Shown here one piece after another: positions 1 through 7,257 of a stretch of DNA of 35,430 nucleotides. The stretch is from Saprospiraceae bacterium. Its GTDB lineage: Bacteria; Bacteroidota; Bacteroidia; Chitinophagales; Saprospiraceae. The translations under genes and the position numbers were made by a program. The notes beneath the pieces were generated by a model that saw nothing but the letters and a program-made list of their open reading frames with translations, was not told where the DNA came from and ran no database searches. Each line of letters starts with the position of its first letter. The first letter of the stretch is position 1. Location: positions 7,303-42,732 of the forward strand of contig JAHDBH010000023.1 in NCBI GenBank assembly GCA_020630495.1, given 5' to 3'.

Positions 1-809
1 GCTCCCCACCACACCATGAGCGCCAGAGATAGTGCGCTGATCAGCTCTACCACAGGGAAGAAAATCGCATAGGCCGTGATGGATCGCAGATTGGCTGATG
101 TGTAGCGATCATTGATGGCATCAAATTTTTTCAGCTCCTGCTTCTCCGCATTGAAGATCTGGATCACCCGCATCCCTGTGATGCGCTCCTGCAGAAAAGC
201 GTTCATCTTAGATATTTCTGTACGGACGCTCTGGTAGGCGGCTTTGATCTTCTCTTTAAATACGTAGGTAGCGATCAGCAGTACTGGCATGGTAGTGAGG
301 CATATCAGACTCAGTCGCCAGCTAGTGATAAACATGATGACCAGCACCGCTATGATACCCAGGATATCAGCGACCATGGTGATCACTCCTTGAGTAAACA
401 CCGTATTGACCGATTCTATATCATTAATCGTGCGTGTGGTACTCGTACCTATAGGTGTCTTATCAAAGTAGCTCAGTCGCAGACTATTGATCTGCCGGAA
501 GACACGATCGCGCAGGTCACGGATCACACTTTGGCCCAGTAGATTGGTATAGTAAATAAAGAAGTATCGGCTCAGCACCGTCACCAGCAGCACAGCAAAG
601 TAGATCCACAGCAGACGATTGATGCCATCCATCTGGTACTGCACCACGTGATCATCGATCATACGATTGATGATATAGGGGCGTAAGATACCGAGTGGCG
701 CTAGCAAGATCGCCAGACCCGCAGAAAAGATAAAGATCCCCTTGTACGGTCGAGCCAGACGCAGTATGCGCGTGAACACATGTAGATCTATGGATTTCTT
801 CTCGGTCAA
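1..809 (-). CDS. ABC exporter, MsbA-type (5' part; runs off the window)
   Basis: This is the N-terminal transmembrane half of an ABC exporter; the ATP-binding half lies beyond position 1. About 269 codons are visible. The translation begins MTEKKSIDLHVFTRILRLAR and shows the exporter fold: a first hydrophobic span (GIFIFSAGLAILLAPLGIL), a second one, and the coupling-helix stretch LRDRVFRQINSLRLSYFDK followed by GTSTTRTINDIESV. Further membrane spans follow, then a cytosolic stretch with LQERITGMRVIQIFNAEK. These are typical of lipid or multidrug exporters. The start is TTG at 809: an in-frame TGA sits two codons upstream and there is no ATG before the first membrane helix. A GTG ten codons in is the only other option. 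The substrate cannot be told from this part. A -7-like element lies about 40 nt upstream. Confidence 0.9.
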   Translation of the reverse strand, partial: MTEKKSIDLHVFTRILRLARPYKGIFIFSAGLAILLAPLGILRPYIINRMIDDHVVQYQMDGINRLLWIYFAVLLVTVLSRYFFIYYTNLLGQSVIRDLRDRVFRQINSLRLSYFDKTPIGTSTTRTINDIESVNTVFTQGVITMVADILGIIAVLVIMFITSWRLSLICLTTMPVLLIATYVFKEKIKAAYQSVRTEISKMNAFLQERITGMRVIQIFNAEKQELKKFDAINDRYTSANLRSITAYAIFFPVVELISALSLALMVWWG

Positions 810-849
810 GCCTCAGCTTTTTAAGTACTATAAGTAGGGGCATGTCTGC

Positions 850-857
850 CAAATGTC
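850..857 (-). promoter_or_regulatory. -7-like element of the ABC exporter gene
   Basis: Read on the minus strand this is GACATTTG, one base away from the Bacteroidota sigma-factor -7 consensus TAnnTTTG. It lies about 40 nt before the TTG start at 809. No convincing -33 TTG was found at the right spacing. Apart from this element and the hairpin at 1051-1082, I see nothing recognisable between 810 and 1100. Confidence 0.4.
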
Positions 858-1050
858 ATGTCGTCATACCCATTACATCATGGCTTAGATACCATCTGAG
901 CGATCATGGAGCTACGTGAGACCCTATGCTAACCAGATCAGAGCAAAAAAGATCTAGCGGACAATAAAGCCCAAAAGCAAAGTTACTGATGCTATACGGG
1001 TGGGAAGCCTGCGGGTAGAGTTTTCACGGGTAGCGCTCCTCCCACCATGA

Positions 1051-1082
1051 GAGAGGGCAACTACGCAAGCAGTTGCCCTCTC
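1051..1082 (-). terminator. Perfect hairpin after the S74-domain gene
   Basis: GAGAGGGCAACT (1051-1062) and AGTTGCCCTCTC (1071-1082) form a perfect 12-bp stem with an 8-nt loop. The hairpin begins 18 nt past the stop codon of the gene ending at 1101. No T-run follows on either strand, so it may act as a transcript-stabilising 3' hairpin as much as a classic intrinsic terminator. Confidence 0.7.
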
Positions 1083-1100
1083 GGTGATACCGATATCTGA

Positions 1101-2255
1101 CTATTTCTGAGGAGAGGTGGAGCTCTCATAGCGCGCCGTTTCCTCTAGACGAGCCATGCGTGACATGAGCTCATCGATCACGGCTTGCTGCGATGCGATG
1201 ATCTCAGACTGTTCCTCTATGGTTATTTGTTGCTCTTGGATAGAATTGACTACGATATACTGCAGAGCATTGGAGTTGTAGCTGAGATATGTCTGTGCTT
1301 GACTATCTTCTTCGGCGCGATAGGTGTAGTCAGAGACCATGTAAGGAGCAATTTCCTGGATTTCCTGAGCGATGATGCCTATCTCTTGGCGATCAGGATC
1401 GGTACCTATCATTCCGTTGTACTTAAACCATACAGGACGGATCTGCATCAGGACGTCGAGACCTTTCTTGAAGTTGCGGATGTCTTTTTTAAGACGCTGA
1501 TCTGAAATAGTGTTCCAGCTAGTACCTCCTACCGTCTTGCCAGCATCACCAGCGACCTCAAATGTATTGGCAGAGGCAATTCTGCCCACGCCAAAGTTTC
1601 CGTTATTGGTGCGTATACCACCATTAGAAAATATCTCAAAATCTGCAACCGCTACGGAGCTATTGTAAAATCGGATCCGTCCAGCTGCAGCCTGATTGCG
1701 TATACGTAGCTCGGCATTATTGTCTGTGACACCATTGCCCCACTGCTCTATGACGGCCTCATTGTTATTTTGGCCCTCTAGCGTGATGAGAGAGTTACCG
1801 CCTGTAGGTCTATTGACTACGAGCTCTCTCACTTCAGCGGTCAGGCTTACATCGAGTTCTCCATTGACATCAAGAGTGCCGTCTACCGTGGAATTGTCCA
1901 GAGTCGTCTGGCCCACTACATCGAAGTTTACGCCTGTAGACGAGGAGCCTATACGGACCAGCTTAGAGCTACCAGACATGCTCATGATATTTCCCGTCAC
2001 ATCATCACTGGCAAAGAAGAAGTTGAGATTATTGTCGGTAGTACCAGTTCTTCCAGCTATTTCCCAAAAGTTGGGAGCCGAATTATTTGATTGTAACCTG
2101 ATGCGCGCAAAGTCATTGGACTGAGTTTCCAGGAGGTTGATGTGCGGATTGTCACTTGATGAGGAGGAATTGTGTTCTATATCGAGATGCTGTGCTGATA
2201 GAGTGGCTCCTCCTACACTGATCAGAAGTACGAGTAAAACTGTGAGATTTTTCAT
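1101..2255 (-). CDS. Secreted tail-fiber-like protein with S74 (endosialidase-type) chaperone domain
   Basis: A 384-residue exported protein. The chosen start gives MKNLTVLLVLLISVGGATLSAQ, a clear signal peptide cleaved after an Ala-Gln type site; nine more in-frame residues upstream would bury it. Residues about 25-245 are low-complexity, beta-rich repeats (VDGTLDVNGELDVS, NGNFGVG), typical of trimeric fibre stalks. From residue 251, SDQRLKKDIRNFKKGLDVL and the downstream EIGIIAQEIQEI mark the S74 intramolecular chaperone domain. In phage endosialidases this domain directs trimer folding and then cuts itself off just before the Ser of the SDxRxK motif. A short coiled coil (about 345-375) ends the protein. 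No type IX sorting domain is visible. Chromosomal S74 proteins are common in Bacteroidota and their function is generally unknown. Confidence 0.88.
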   Translation of the reverse strand: MKNLTVLLVLLISVGGATLSAQHLDIEHNSSSSSDNPHINLLETQSNDFARIRLQSNNSAPNFWEIAGRTGTTDNNLNFFFASDDVTGNIMSMSGSSKLVRIGSSSTGVNFDVVGQTTLDNSTVDGTLDVNGELDVSLTAEVRELVVNRPTGGNSLITLEGQNNNEAVIEQWGNGVTDNNAELRIRNQAAAGRIRFYNSSVAVADFEIFSNGGIRTNNGNFGVGRIASANTFEVAGDAGKTVGGTSWNTISDQRLKKDIRNFKKGLDVLMQIRPVWFKYNGMIGTDPDRQEIGIIAQEIQEIAPYMVSDYTYRAEEDSQAQTYLSYNSNALQYIVVNSIQEQQITIEEQSEIIASQQAVIDELMSRMARLEETARYESSTSPQK

Positions 2256-2294
2256 GATGAAATAGTTGATTGGGGTAGACAAAATCGTCTATGC

Positions 2295-2302
2295 CAAAGG
2301 TC
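2295..2302 (-). promoter_or_regulatory. Possible -7 element of the S74-domain gene
   Basis: On the minus strand this reads GACCTTTG, close to TAnnTTTG, 40 nt before the ATG at 2255. It lies just downstream of the palindrome at 2324-2343. Confidence 0.3.
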
Positions 2303-2323
2303 ATCCCCCGTCTAGCCTCGCTG

Positions 2324-2343
2324 TTTCACCCAAGTGGGTGAAA
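2324..2343. promoter_or_regulatory. Palindromic operator-like element TTTCACCC-N4-GGGTGAAA
   Basis: Perfect 8-bp arms TTTCACCC and GGGTGAAA are separated by AAGT. The element lies about 70 nt upstream of the S74-domain gene, immediately upstream of a possible -7 element. A related element with 15 of 18 identical bases lies at 34727-34744, upstream of the outer-membrane protein gene. The symmetry and placement suggest a binding site for a dimeric regulator; a hairpin is the alternative. Confidence 0.5.
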
Positions 2344-2415
2344 TGAGGAATCTACCTTCTCACTAGGGAAGTAGCTCTAGATCATAGGGATAGCACTATT
2401 AGGCATCCTTAGTAT

Positions 2416-2772
2416 TCACCTCCGAGCTCCAGGTTGCATGAGATACCTGGACCATGCGTATAATCGGCGTGTCTGCAGATAGTCTGGATCAGCCTCATGA
2501 TCGTATGCTTCTCGTTCCATAGCAAGCGAGAGATAGCTTGCATGAGCATGACGACTGCGCAGTAGTCGGATCAGAAATTCTGTGACGTACCACAGATAAA
2601 ATAGTATGATGAGCATTTCCAATTGTTGGCGTAGATGGATCTGCTCATGTCTTATGAGTATCTGATCTTGTCGACTGGACTCATCTCGCAGGATGATGAG
2701 AGGCCACAGAGTGATGGCTCGAGTGCCTGGAAAGGTGATGTATTTATGGAACTTGGGCCAGACTACGATCAT
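2416..2772 (-). CDS. Small HExxH membrane protein (putative metallopeptidase-like)
   Basis: A 118-residue protein of unknown function. It contains RHEQIHLRQQLEM (an HExxH zinc-binding motif), then a hydrophobic segment (LIILFYLWYVTEFLIRLL), then EREAYDHEAD, whose Glu could be the third ligand of a gluzincin. This arrangement (HExxH, membrane helix, ExxA) resembles the minimal M48/M56-like peptidases of Bacteroidota, but the protein is much shorter than those families. Its ATG overlaps the radC stop by 4 bp (ATGA), so translation is probably coupled. It is the last gene of the operon. Confidence 0.75.
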   Translation of the reverse strand: MIVVWPKFHKYITFPGTRAITLWPLIILRDESSRQDQILIRHEQIHLRQQLEMLIILFYLWYVTEFLIRLLRSRHAHASYLSLAMEREAYDHEADPDYLQTRRLYAWSRYLMQPGARR

Positions 2773-3467
2773 AGCATTCCACGGTCATTGAAGCTGAAGT
2801 AAGCGTCATCCGTGTAGATGATATGATCATTGATTTTGATTTCCATGTGCTGACCAGCTAGGGTTAATTTGCGCGTAAGCGCCCTATCAGCTTCACTGGG
2901 TACAGCTCGGCCAGAAGGATGATTGTGCACGAGCACTACGGCGGTCGCTGACTCTTGCAGGGCTGCGGTGAAGATGACCTTGGGATCCACTACGGTAGCG
3001 CTCAGGCCGCCTTGGCTGACTTGTCTGGTGGCTAGGACTTTCATGGCACGATTGAGCAATATGATCCAAAACTCCTCGTGCTTGAGATGTGCCAGATACT
3101 GATGCATGTGGCGATAGGCTTCGCTTGAGTTGGTAATTTTTTCCACTTTTCCACCTTTGGCCGATCGCATACGGCGGGCCAGCTCCAGTGCAGCTAGTAT
3201 GGTGGTAGCCTTGGCTGGTCCTACTCCTTTGTAGCTCTGCAGCTGATCGCGGGTGACGGTAGCGAGATTGGCTAGATCATCACCGTGATCTGAGAGGATA
3301 TCTCTGCAGAGAGCTACGGCAGATTTCTCTCGTGTGCCGCTTCCGATAAGTATAGCCAGCAGCTCGGCGAGACTGAGGGCGGACTGACCCTTGAGGGCTA
3401 GTTTTTCTCTGGGACGGTCATCTTCGCTCCATCCCTTGATGCCGCCAGACTCAGGGGAGGTGGTCAT
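2769..3467 (-). CDS. radC: RadC/JAB-domain protein
   Basis: At 232 residues it has the usual family length. The N-terminal part has the UPF0758 helical region (LSLAELLAILIGSGTREKSA) and a helix-hairpin-helix (YKGVGPAKATTILAALELA, about 79-97). The C-terminal JAB/MPN domain carries the JAMM zinc site: HNHPSG at 181-186 followed by Asp194. RadC proteins are often annotated as DNA-repair factors, but their biochemical role is unsettled; the metal site suggests an isopeptidase- or nuclease-like hydrolase. The gene overlaps its upstream neighbour by 4 bp and its downstream neighbour by 4 bp, so it sits inside a translationally coupled operon with metabolic genes. Confidence 0.92.
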   Translation of the reverse strand: MTTSPESGGIKGWSEDDRPREKLALKGQSALSLAELLAILIGSGTREKSAVALCRDILSDHGDDLANLATVTRDQLQSYKGVGPAKATTILAALELARRMRSAKGGKVEKITNSSEAYRHMHQYLAHLKHEEFWIILLNRAMKVLATRQVSQGGLSATVVDPKVIFTAALQESATAVVLVHNHPSGRAVPSEADRALTRKLTLAGQHMEIKINDHIIYTDDAYFSFNDRGML

Positions 3468-4615
3468 TTTTTGAGGCTCAGGATGGCCATGTCAAGATCG
3501 TGGATCAGATCTTCTACATCTTCGATGCCGACACTGAGTCTGATGGTCCCGTCCATGAGGCCGGCTGCCATACGCTCTTCTCTGGGGATGGCTCCGTGCG
3601 TCATGGATGCTGGGTGTCCTATAAGTGACTCCACGCCACCAAGTGACTCGGCGAGTGCCCAGATCTTGGTGTTGCTCACCACTTTGTGCGCTGACTCCAT
3701 GCTCTCATCTGCTAGATCAAAGCTGATCATCCCGCCAAATCCTGTCATCTGCTCTACAGCAAGGGCGTGGTAGGGGTTGTCCTCAAGACCTGGGTAAAGC
3801 ACGCGGGACACATCTTTGTGATCCTTGAGGAAGTGTGCGATTTTCATCGCATTTTCACAGGCACGGTCTATGCGTACATGCAGCGTCTTCAGGCCACGAA
3901 GCACAAGAAAGCTATCCATAGGGCCACAGACGGCGCCACACGAGTTCTGCAAGAAATAGAGCTTCTCAGCGAGATCGGCATCGTCACATACCAGTGCACC
4001 TAGCACCACATCTGAGTGTCCACCGAGATACTTGGTCGCTGAGTGGAGTACGATATCGGCTCCCAGAGCCATAGGCGTCTGTAAGTGCGGTGAGGCAAAT
4101 GTGTTATCGACCACATTGATCAGCTTGTGCTCTTTACCTATATCTGTGATGGCTTGGATGTCTACGAGCTTGAGTAGAGGATTAGTCGGTGTCTCTATCC
4201 ATAGCATGGCTGTAGAGGAGTTGATCTTTTCCTTGACTTTGCTCATGTCAGACATGTCTACAAAGTGCGACTTGATGCCATAGTGGCTAAATACTTTGGT
4301 CAAGATCCTGTAAGATCCACCATACAGATCATCACTTGCTATGACTTCATCGCCTGACTTGAGCATCTTCAGTGCTGTGTCCATAGCAGCTAGCCCACTA
4401 CCAAAGCAGAGGCCATATTTGGCACCTTCGAGTTCTGCAATGGCGTTTTCGAGAGCGTTTCTGGTCGGGTTGCCCGTACGAGCGTATTCATAGCCTTGGT
4501 GGTCTCCTGGTGAGGCCTGCACAAATGTGCTAGTCTGGAAGATCGGTGTCATGATGGCGCCTGTAGACGGATCTGGGTGTACGCCTGCGTGTATGTATTT
4601 GGTATTTTTTCTCAT
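3464..4615 (-). CDS. Trans-sulfuration PLP enzyme (cystathionine gamma-synthase/lyase family)
   Basis: A 383-residue enzyme of the Cys/Met metabolism PLP family, full length. Visible landmarks are YARTGNPTR (about 43-51, phosphate contact from the neighbouring subunit), FGSGLAAMDT (about 71-80), DNTFASP, and SATKYLGGHSD with the PLP-binding Lys195. The family makes or breaks cystathionine or homocysteine C-S bonds. Sequence reading alone does not separate a MetB-type synthase from a gamma-lyase, so no symbol is given. The ATG shares one base with the stop of the upstream transketolase gene (TAATG) and the 3' end overlaps radC. Confidence 0.88.
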   Translation of the reverse strand: MRKNTKYIHAGVHPDPSTGAIMTPIFQTSTFVQASPGDHQGYEYARTGNPTRNALENAIAELEGAKYGLCFGSGLAAMDTALKMLKSGDEVIASDDLYGGSYRILTKVFSHYGIKSHFVDMSDMSKVKEKINSSTAMLWIETPTNPLLKLVDIQAITDIGKEHKLINVVDNTFASPHLQTPMALGADIVLHSATKYLGGHSDVVLGALVCDDADLAEKLYFLQNSCGAVCGPMDSFLVLRGLKTLHVRIDRACENAMKIAHFLKDHKDVSRVLYPGLEDNPYHALAVEQMTGFGGMISFDLADESMESAHKVVSNTKIWALAESLGGVESLIGHPASMTHGAIPREERMAAGLMDGTIRLSVGIEDVEDLIHDLDMAILSLKK

Positions 4616-5565
4616 TATTTTTTCTTTTGGAGGATGGTCTTTGCTTTGCTGATCACGTCCTGTACACCGAGACCATATTTATCAAGTAGTTCGAGGGGTT
4701 TTCCGCTTTCGCCAAATGTGTCATTCACTGCTACGAAACCCAGCGGCACAGGATGCTCAGTGATCAGCAGCTGGGCCACGATACTTCCTAGTCCACCATG
4801 GAGCTGATGTTCTTCTGCCGTGATGGCGCAGCCTGTCTTAGCAACTGATGTGAGTATGGCATCTCGGTCTAGTGGCTTTATGGTATGCATATTGAGGATT
4901 TCTACAGACACGCCTTTGCGCGAAAGCGCCTCTGCGGCCTGTACACACTGCCATACCATGTGTCCGCAGGCGATCATGGTGATATCTGATCCCTCCTGTA
5001 GCACTTGGGCTTTACCTAGGACAAAGTCGCTCTCTTCCGTAAACACGGGCCAGCTCGGTCGGCCAAATCTGAGATATACGGGACCGTCATGATCTGCTAT
5101 AGCTTCTGTCGCTGCCTTGGTCTGGGAGTAATCGCAGGGATTGATGACGGTCATGCCTGGGAGCATATTCATCATTCCTATATCCTCTAGAATCTGGTGC
5201 GTGGCACCGTCTTCTCCTAGGGTAAGACCGGCGTGTGAGGCACAGATCTTGACATTTTTGTGACTGTATGCGATGGACTGTCTGATCTGGTCGTAGACTC
5301 GACCTGTGCTAAAATTAGCAAATGTGCCTGTATATGGGATCTTCCCAGCCGTCGCCAGACCTGCGGCTACACCCATCATATTGGCTTCTGATATTCCTGT
5401 CTGGAAGAATCTCTCTGGATGCTCATCGATAAAAGGCTGCATCTTGAGCGATCCTACGAGATCAGCGCAAAGCGCTACTACCTGATCATTCTGATTGCCT
5501 ATAGCTTGGAGCCCAGCGCCAAATCCATCTCGGGTGGCTTTCTTAGTGATTGTATTTTCTGTCAT
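4615..5565 (-). CDS. Transketolase, C-terminal subunit
   Basis: At 316 residues this is the pyrimidine-binding plus C-terminal half of a split transketolase. [16 protein letters not shown] carries the catalytic glutamate that activates thiamine diphosphate. [18 protein letters not shown] and YLRFGR are typical of the domain. With the N-terminal subunit two bases upstream, it would form the active enzyme that shuttles two-carbon units in the non-oxidative pentose phosphate pathway. DXP synthase is the nearest alternative but would be one longer chain. Confidence 0.92.
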   Translation of the reverse strand: MTENTITKKATRDGFGAGLQAIGNQNDQVVALCADLVGSLKMQPFIDEHPERFFQTGISEANMMGVAAGLATAGKIPYTGTFANFSTGRVYDQIRQSIAYSHKNVKICASHAGLTLGEDGATHQILEDIGMMNMLPGMTVINPCDYSQTKAATEAIADHDGPVYLRFGRPSWPVFTEESDFVLGKAQVLQEGSDITMIACGHMVWQCVQAAEALSRKGVSVEILNMHTIKPLDRDAILTSVAKTGCAITAEEHQLHGGLGSIVAQLLITEHPVPLGFVAVNDTFGESGKPLELLDKYGLGVQDVISKAKTILQKKK

Positions 5566-5567
5566 GA

Positions 5568-6416
5568 TTATATGGTATAGTCACCCAGAGTCTCCTCTAG
5601 CTGTGCGAGTGCTGCAGTTGTCTGATCGTCATTGGGTGCCTTACCATGCCAGGCATGGGTGTGCATCATGTAATCCACGCCCTGTCCCATCACGGTACGC
5701 ATGATGATGCACTTGGGCTTACCATTGCTACGGTGCTGCTTGCAGGTATCTAGCGTCTGCAGGATATCAATGTAGTCATGGCCATCCATTACATGTGTCT
5801 CCCAGCCAAATGCTGACCACTTGTTCTCTAGATCACCGAGATCCATCACGTCTTCGCACGCTCCGTCAATCTGCTGACCATTGCGATCTACGATCACCAC
5901 CAAGTGATCCAGGTCATAGTGAGGTGCGAAGAGGGCTGCTTCCCAGATCTGCCCTTCCTGCAACTCACCATCTCCGGTGAGACAGTAGACCATATGATCG
6001 TCACCTTCTAGGCGCTTAGCGAGGGCAGCGCCTATGGCTACTGATATGCCCTGACCCAGAGATCCTGAGGCTATGCGTACTCCAGGAAGTCCCTCGTGTG
6101 TCGTGGGATGACCCTGGAGGCGTGTATCAATCTTTCTGAAAGTGGCCAGCTCATCCACAGGAAAATATCCAGCTCGAGCTAGTACACTATACCAGACGGG
6201 CGAGATGTGACCATTGGACAGGAAGAACATGTCTTCTCCCTTCCCAGTCATGGAGAAGTCTGAGCTGTGCTCCATCACCTCAAAGTAGAGGCTCACAAGC
6301 AAGTCTGCACATCCGAGAGAACCGCCAGGGTGACCACTCTTGGCGTGGTGAACTTGTCGTATGATATCGCGTCGCACCTGCGAAGAAATATCCTTAAGAC
6401 GCTGTATATCTTTCAT
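5568..6416 (-). CDS. Transketolase, N-terminal (thiamine diphosphate-binding) subunit
   Basis: A 282-residue protein counted from the ATG at 6416 ([20 protein letters not shown]). An 11-residue upstream extension is possible but would run through a good -7 promoter element. [13 protein letters not shown] and the thiamine-diphosphate motif [13 protein letters not shown], with a later DRNGQQIDG, identify the N-terminal half of transketolase. It opens a tightly packed operon: transketolase N, transketolase C, trans-sulfuration enzyme, RadC, HExxH protein. The mRNA may be almost leaderless (see the -7 element at 6421). Confidence 0.92.
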   Translation of the reverse strand: MKDIQRLKDISSQVRRDIIRQVHHAKSGHPGGSLGCADLLVSLYFEVMEHSSDFSMTGKGEDMFFLSNGHISPVWYSVLARAGYFPVDELATFRKIDTRLQGHPTTHEGLPGVRIASGSLGQGISVAIGAALAKRLEGDDHMVYCLTGDGELQEGQIWEAALFAPHYDLDHLVVIVDRNGQQIDGACEDVMDLGDLENKWSAFGWETHVMDGHDYIDILQTLDTCKQHRSNGKPKCIIMRTVMGQGVDYMMHTHAWHGKAPNDDQTTAALAQLEETLGDYTI

Positions 6417-6420
6417 CTTA

Positions 6421-6428
6421 CAAATGTA
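6421..6428 (-). promoter_or_regulatory. -7 promoter element of the transketolase operon
   Basis: On the minus strand this is TACATTTG, a perfect match to TAnnTTTG, ending only 4 nt before the ATG at 6416. If used, transcription would begin at or next to the start codon. A -33 TTG at normal spacing is not evident. Confidence 0.5.
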
Positions 6429-6482
6429 GTGATGATGGTAGTCGCACATGCTACATGATGATATGCTATTACCCTATGCTGT

Positions 6483-6520
6483 AATAAAAAAAGGGACTAG
6501 CTCGGCTGAGCTAGTCCCTT
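6483..6520 (-). terminator. Intrinsic terminator of the HU gene
   Basis: AAGGGACTAGCTC (6491-6503) and GAGCTAGTCCCTT (6508-6520) make a perfect 13-bp stem with a GGCT loop. On the minus strand it is followed by a T-rich run (TTTTTTTATTAC). It lies 26 nt past the HU stop codon, between HU and the transketolase promoter, and separates the two units. Confidence 0.92.
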
Positions 6521-6546
6521 GATGATACTTGTCTATCTGGTAGGTC

Positions 6547-6819
6547 TTAGTTGACGTGATCAGATAGTGCTTTTCCTGGCTTGAACTTCACGATGTTCTT
6601 AGCTGGGATTTGGATTTCTTTACCTGTCTGAGGGTTTCTTCCAGTACGGGCATTTCTCTTATTTACAGAGAAAGTACCAAAACCGATGAAAGACGCTTTA
6701 TCGCCCTTTTTCATGGCAGATGCGACACAGTCAAATACGCAGTTTACAGCATCTTGAGCTTGTGCTTTTGTGATTCCTGAAGTGTCGGCTACTCTGTCGA
6801 CTAGATCTCCTTTGTTCAT
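6547..6819 (-). CDS. HU-family DNA-binding protein
   Basis: A 90-residue histone-like protein from the ATG at 6819 (MNKGDLVDRVADTSGITKAQ), the normal length for HU. FIGFGTFSVNKRNARTGRNP with PQTGKEIQIPA is the DNA-binding beta-arm, and KFKPGKALSDHVN is the usual end. It dimerises and bends DNA in the nucleoid. It has its own promoter about 30 nt upstream and its own terminator, consistent with strong independent expression. Confidence 0.96.
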   Translation of the reverse strand: MNKGDLVDRVADTSGITKAQAQDAVNCVFDCVASAMKKGDKASFIGFGTFSVNKRNARTGRNPQTGKEIQIPAKNIVKFKPGKALSDHVN

Positions 6820-6849
6820 ACTAAAGTGATTTATGATTAAATGATGGTG

Positions 6850-6857
6850 CAAATGTA
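6850..6857 (-). promoter_or_regulatory. -7 promoter element of the HU gene
   Basis: On the minus strand this reads TACATTTG, identical to the element before the transketolase operon, and ends about 30 nt before the HU ATG. An AT-rich stretch (TTTTTTAG) lies about 23 nt further upstream, where the -33 region would be. The rest of 6858-7040 shows no other gene. Confidence 0.6.
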
Positions 6858-7040
6858 TATGCGATTTTTCTATACGAGGACTAAAAAACTTCAGAAACCC
6901 TTGATTTTACTAGCAATTTGGTCATTTTCATACCTTAAGGGGAGAAAAATCGAGCCGTCGAGACCTTTGGAGAGGCTATTTTCGCCGTTATACCCGCGGA
7001 TTCTCATCAGTTTCGTTCTCTTCACTAATCGCTCATCAGC

Positions 7041-7241
7041 ATGAAAGGCACTAGATATTTGAAATATTTACTATACGTATGCATAGGTGCAGCCCTGTCA
7101 CTGGGCCTAGCGAGTTGCTCTAAAAAGACTGGATGTCCTGTGAATCAGGAGGCGGCAAATCCTATGGGAAGCAAAAAGAAATACAAGACTAAATCTGGAC
7201 TGATAGATCCAAAAGCTAAGAAGAAAAAATCAAGAGGCTAG
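7041..7241 (+). CDS. Small basic lipoprotein
   Basis: A 66-residue protein. Residues 1-26 are a lipoprotein signal: positive start MKGTRYLKY, hydrophobic stretch, lipobox LASC with Cys26. The mature part is only about 40 residues and strongly basic, ending in DPKAKKKKSRG, with a second cysteine in GCPVN. It is probably a tiny lipoprotein anchored to the inner or outer membrane. Short Lys-rich lipoproteins with a similar tail occur in many Bacteroidota; no function is known to me. It stands alone between HU and the peptide transporter. Confidence 0.75.
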   Translation: MKGTRYLKYLLYVCIGAALSLGLASCSKKTGCPVNQEAANPMGSKKKYKTKSGLIDPKAKKKKSRG

Positions 7242-7257
7242 CTCTGTACTCGTGCCG

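Noticed and set aside
1696-2124. Long plus-strand frame opposite the S74-domain gene.
   Set aside because: The minus-strand frame has signal peptide, repeats and a recognised domain; this is its shadow.
4615-6416. Split transketolase considered as a frameshifted single gene or DXP synthase.
   Set aside because: Two-subunit transketolases are well known, each part has its own start, and the motifs match transketolase halves.
6841-7044. Open frame of 67 codons on the plus strand between HU and the small lipoprotein.
   Set aside because: It overlaps the HU promoter region, has no signal or domain, and runs into the lipoprotein start; it looks like chance.
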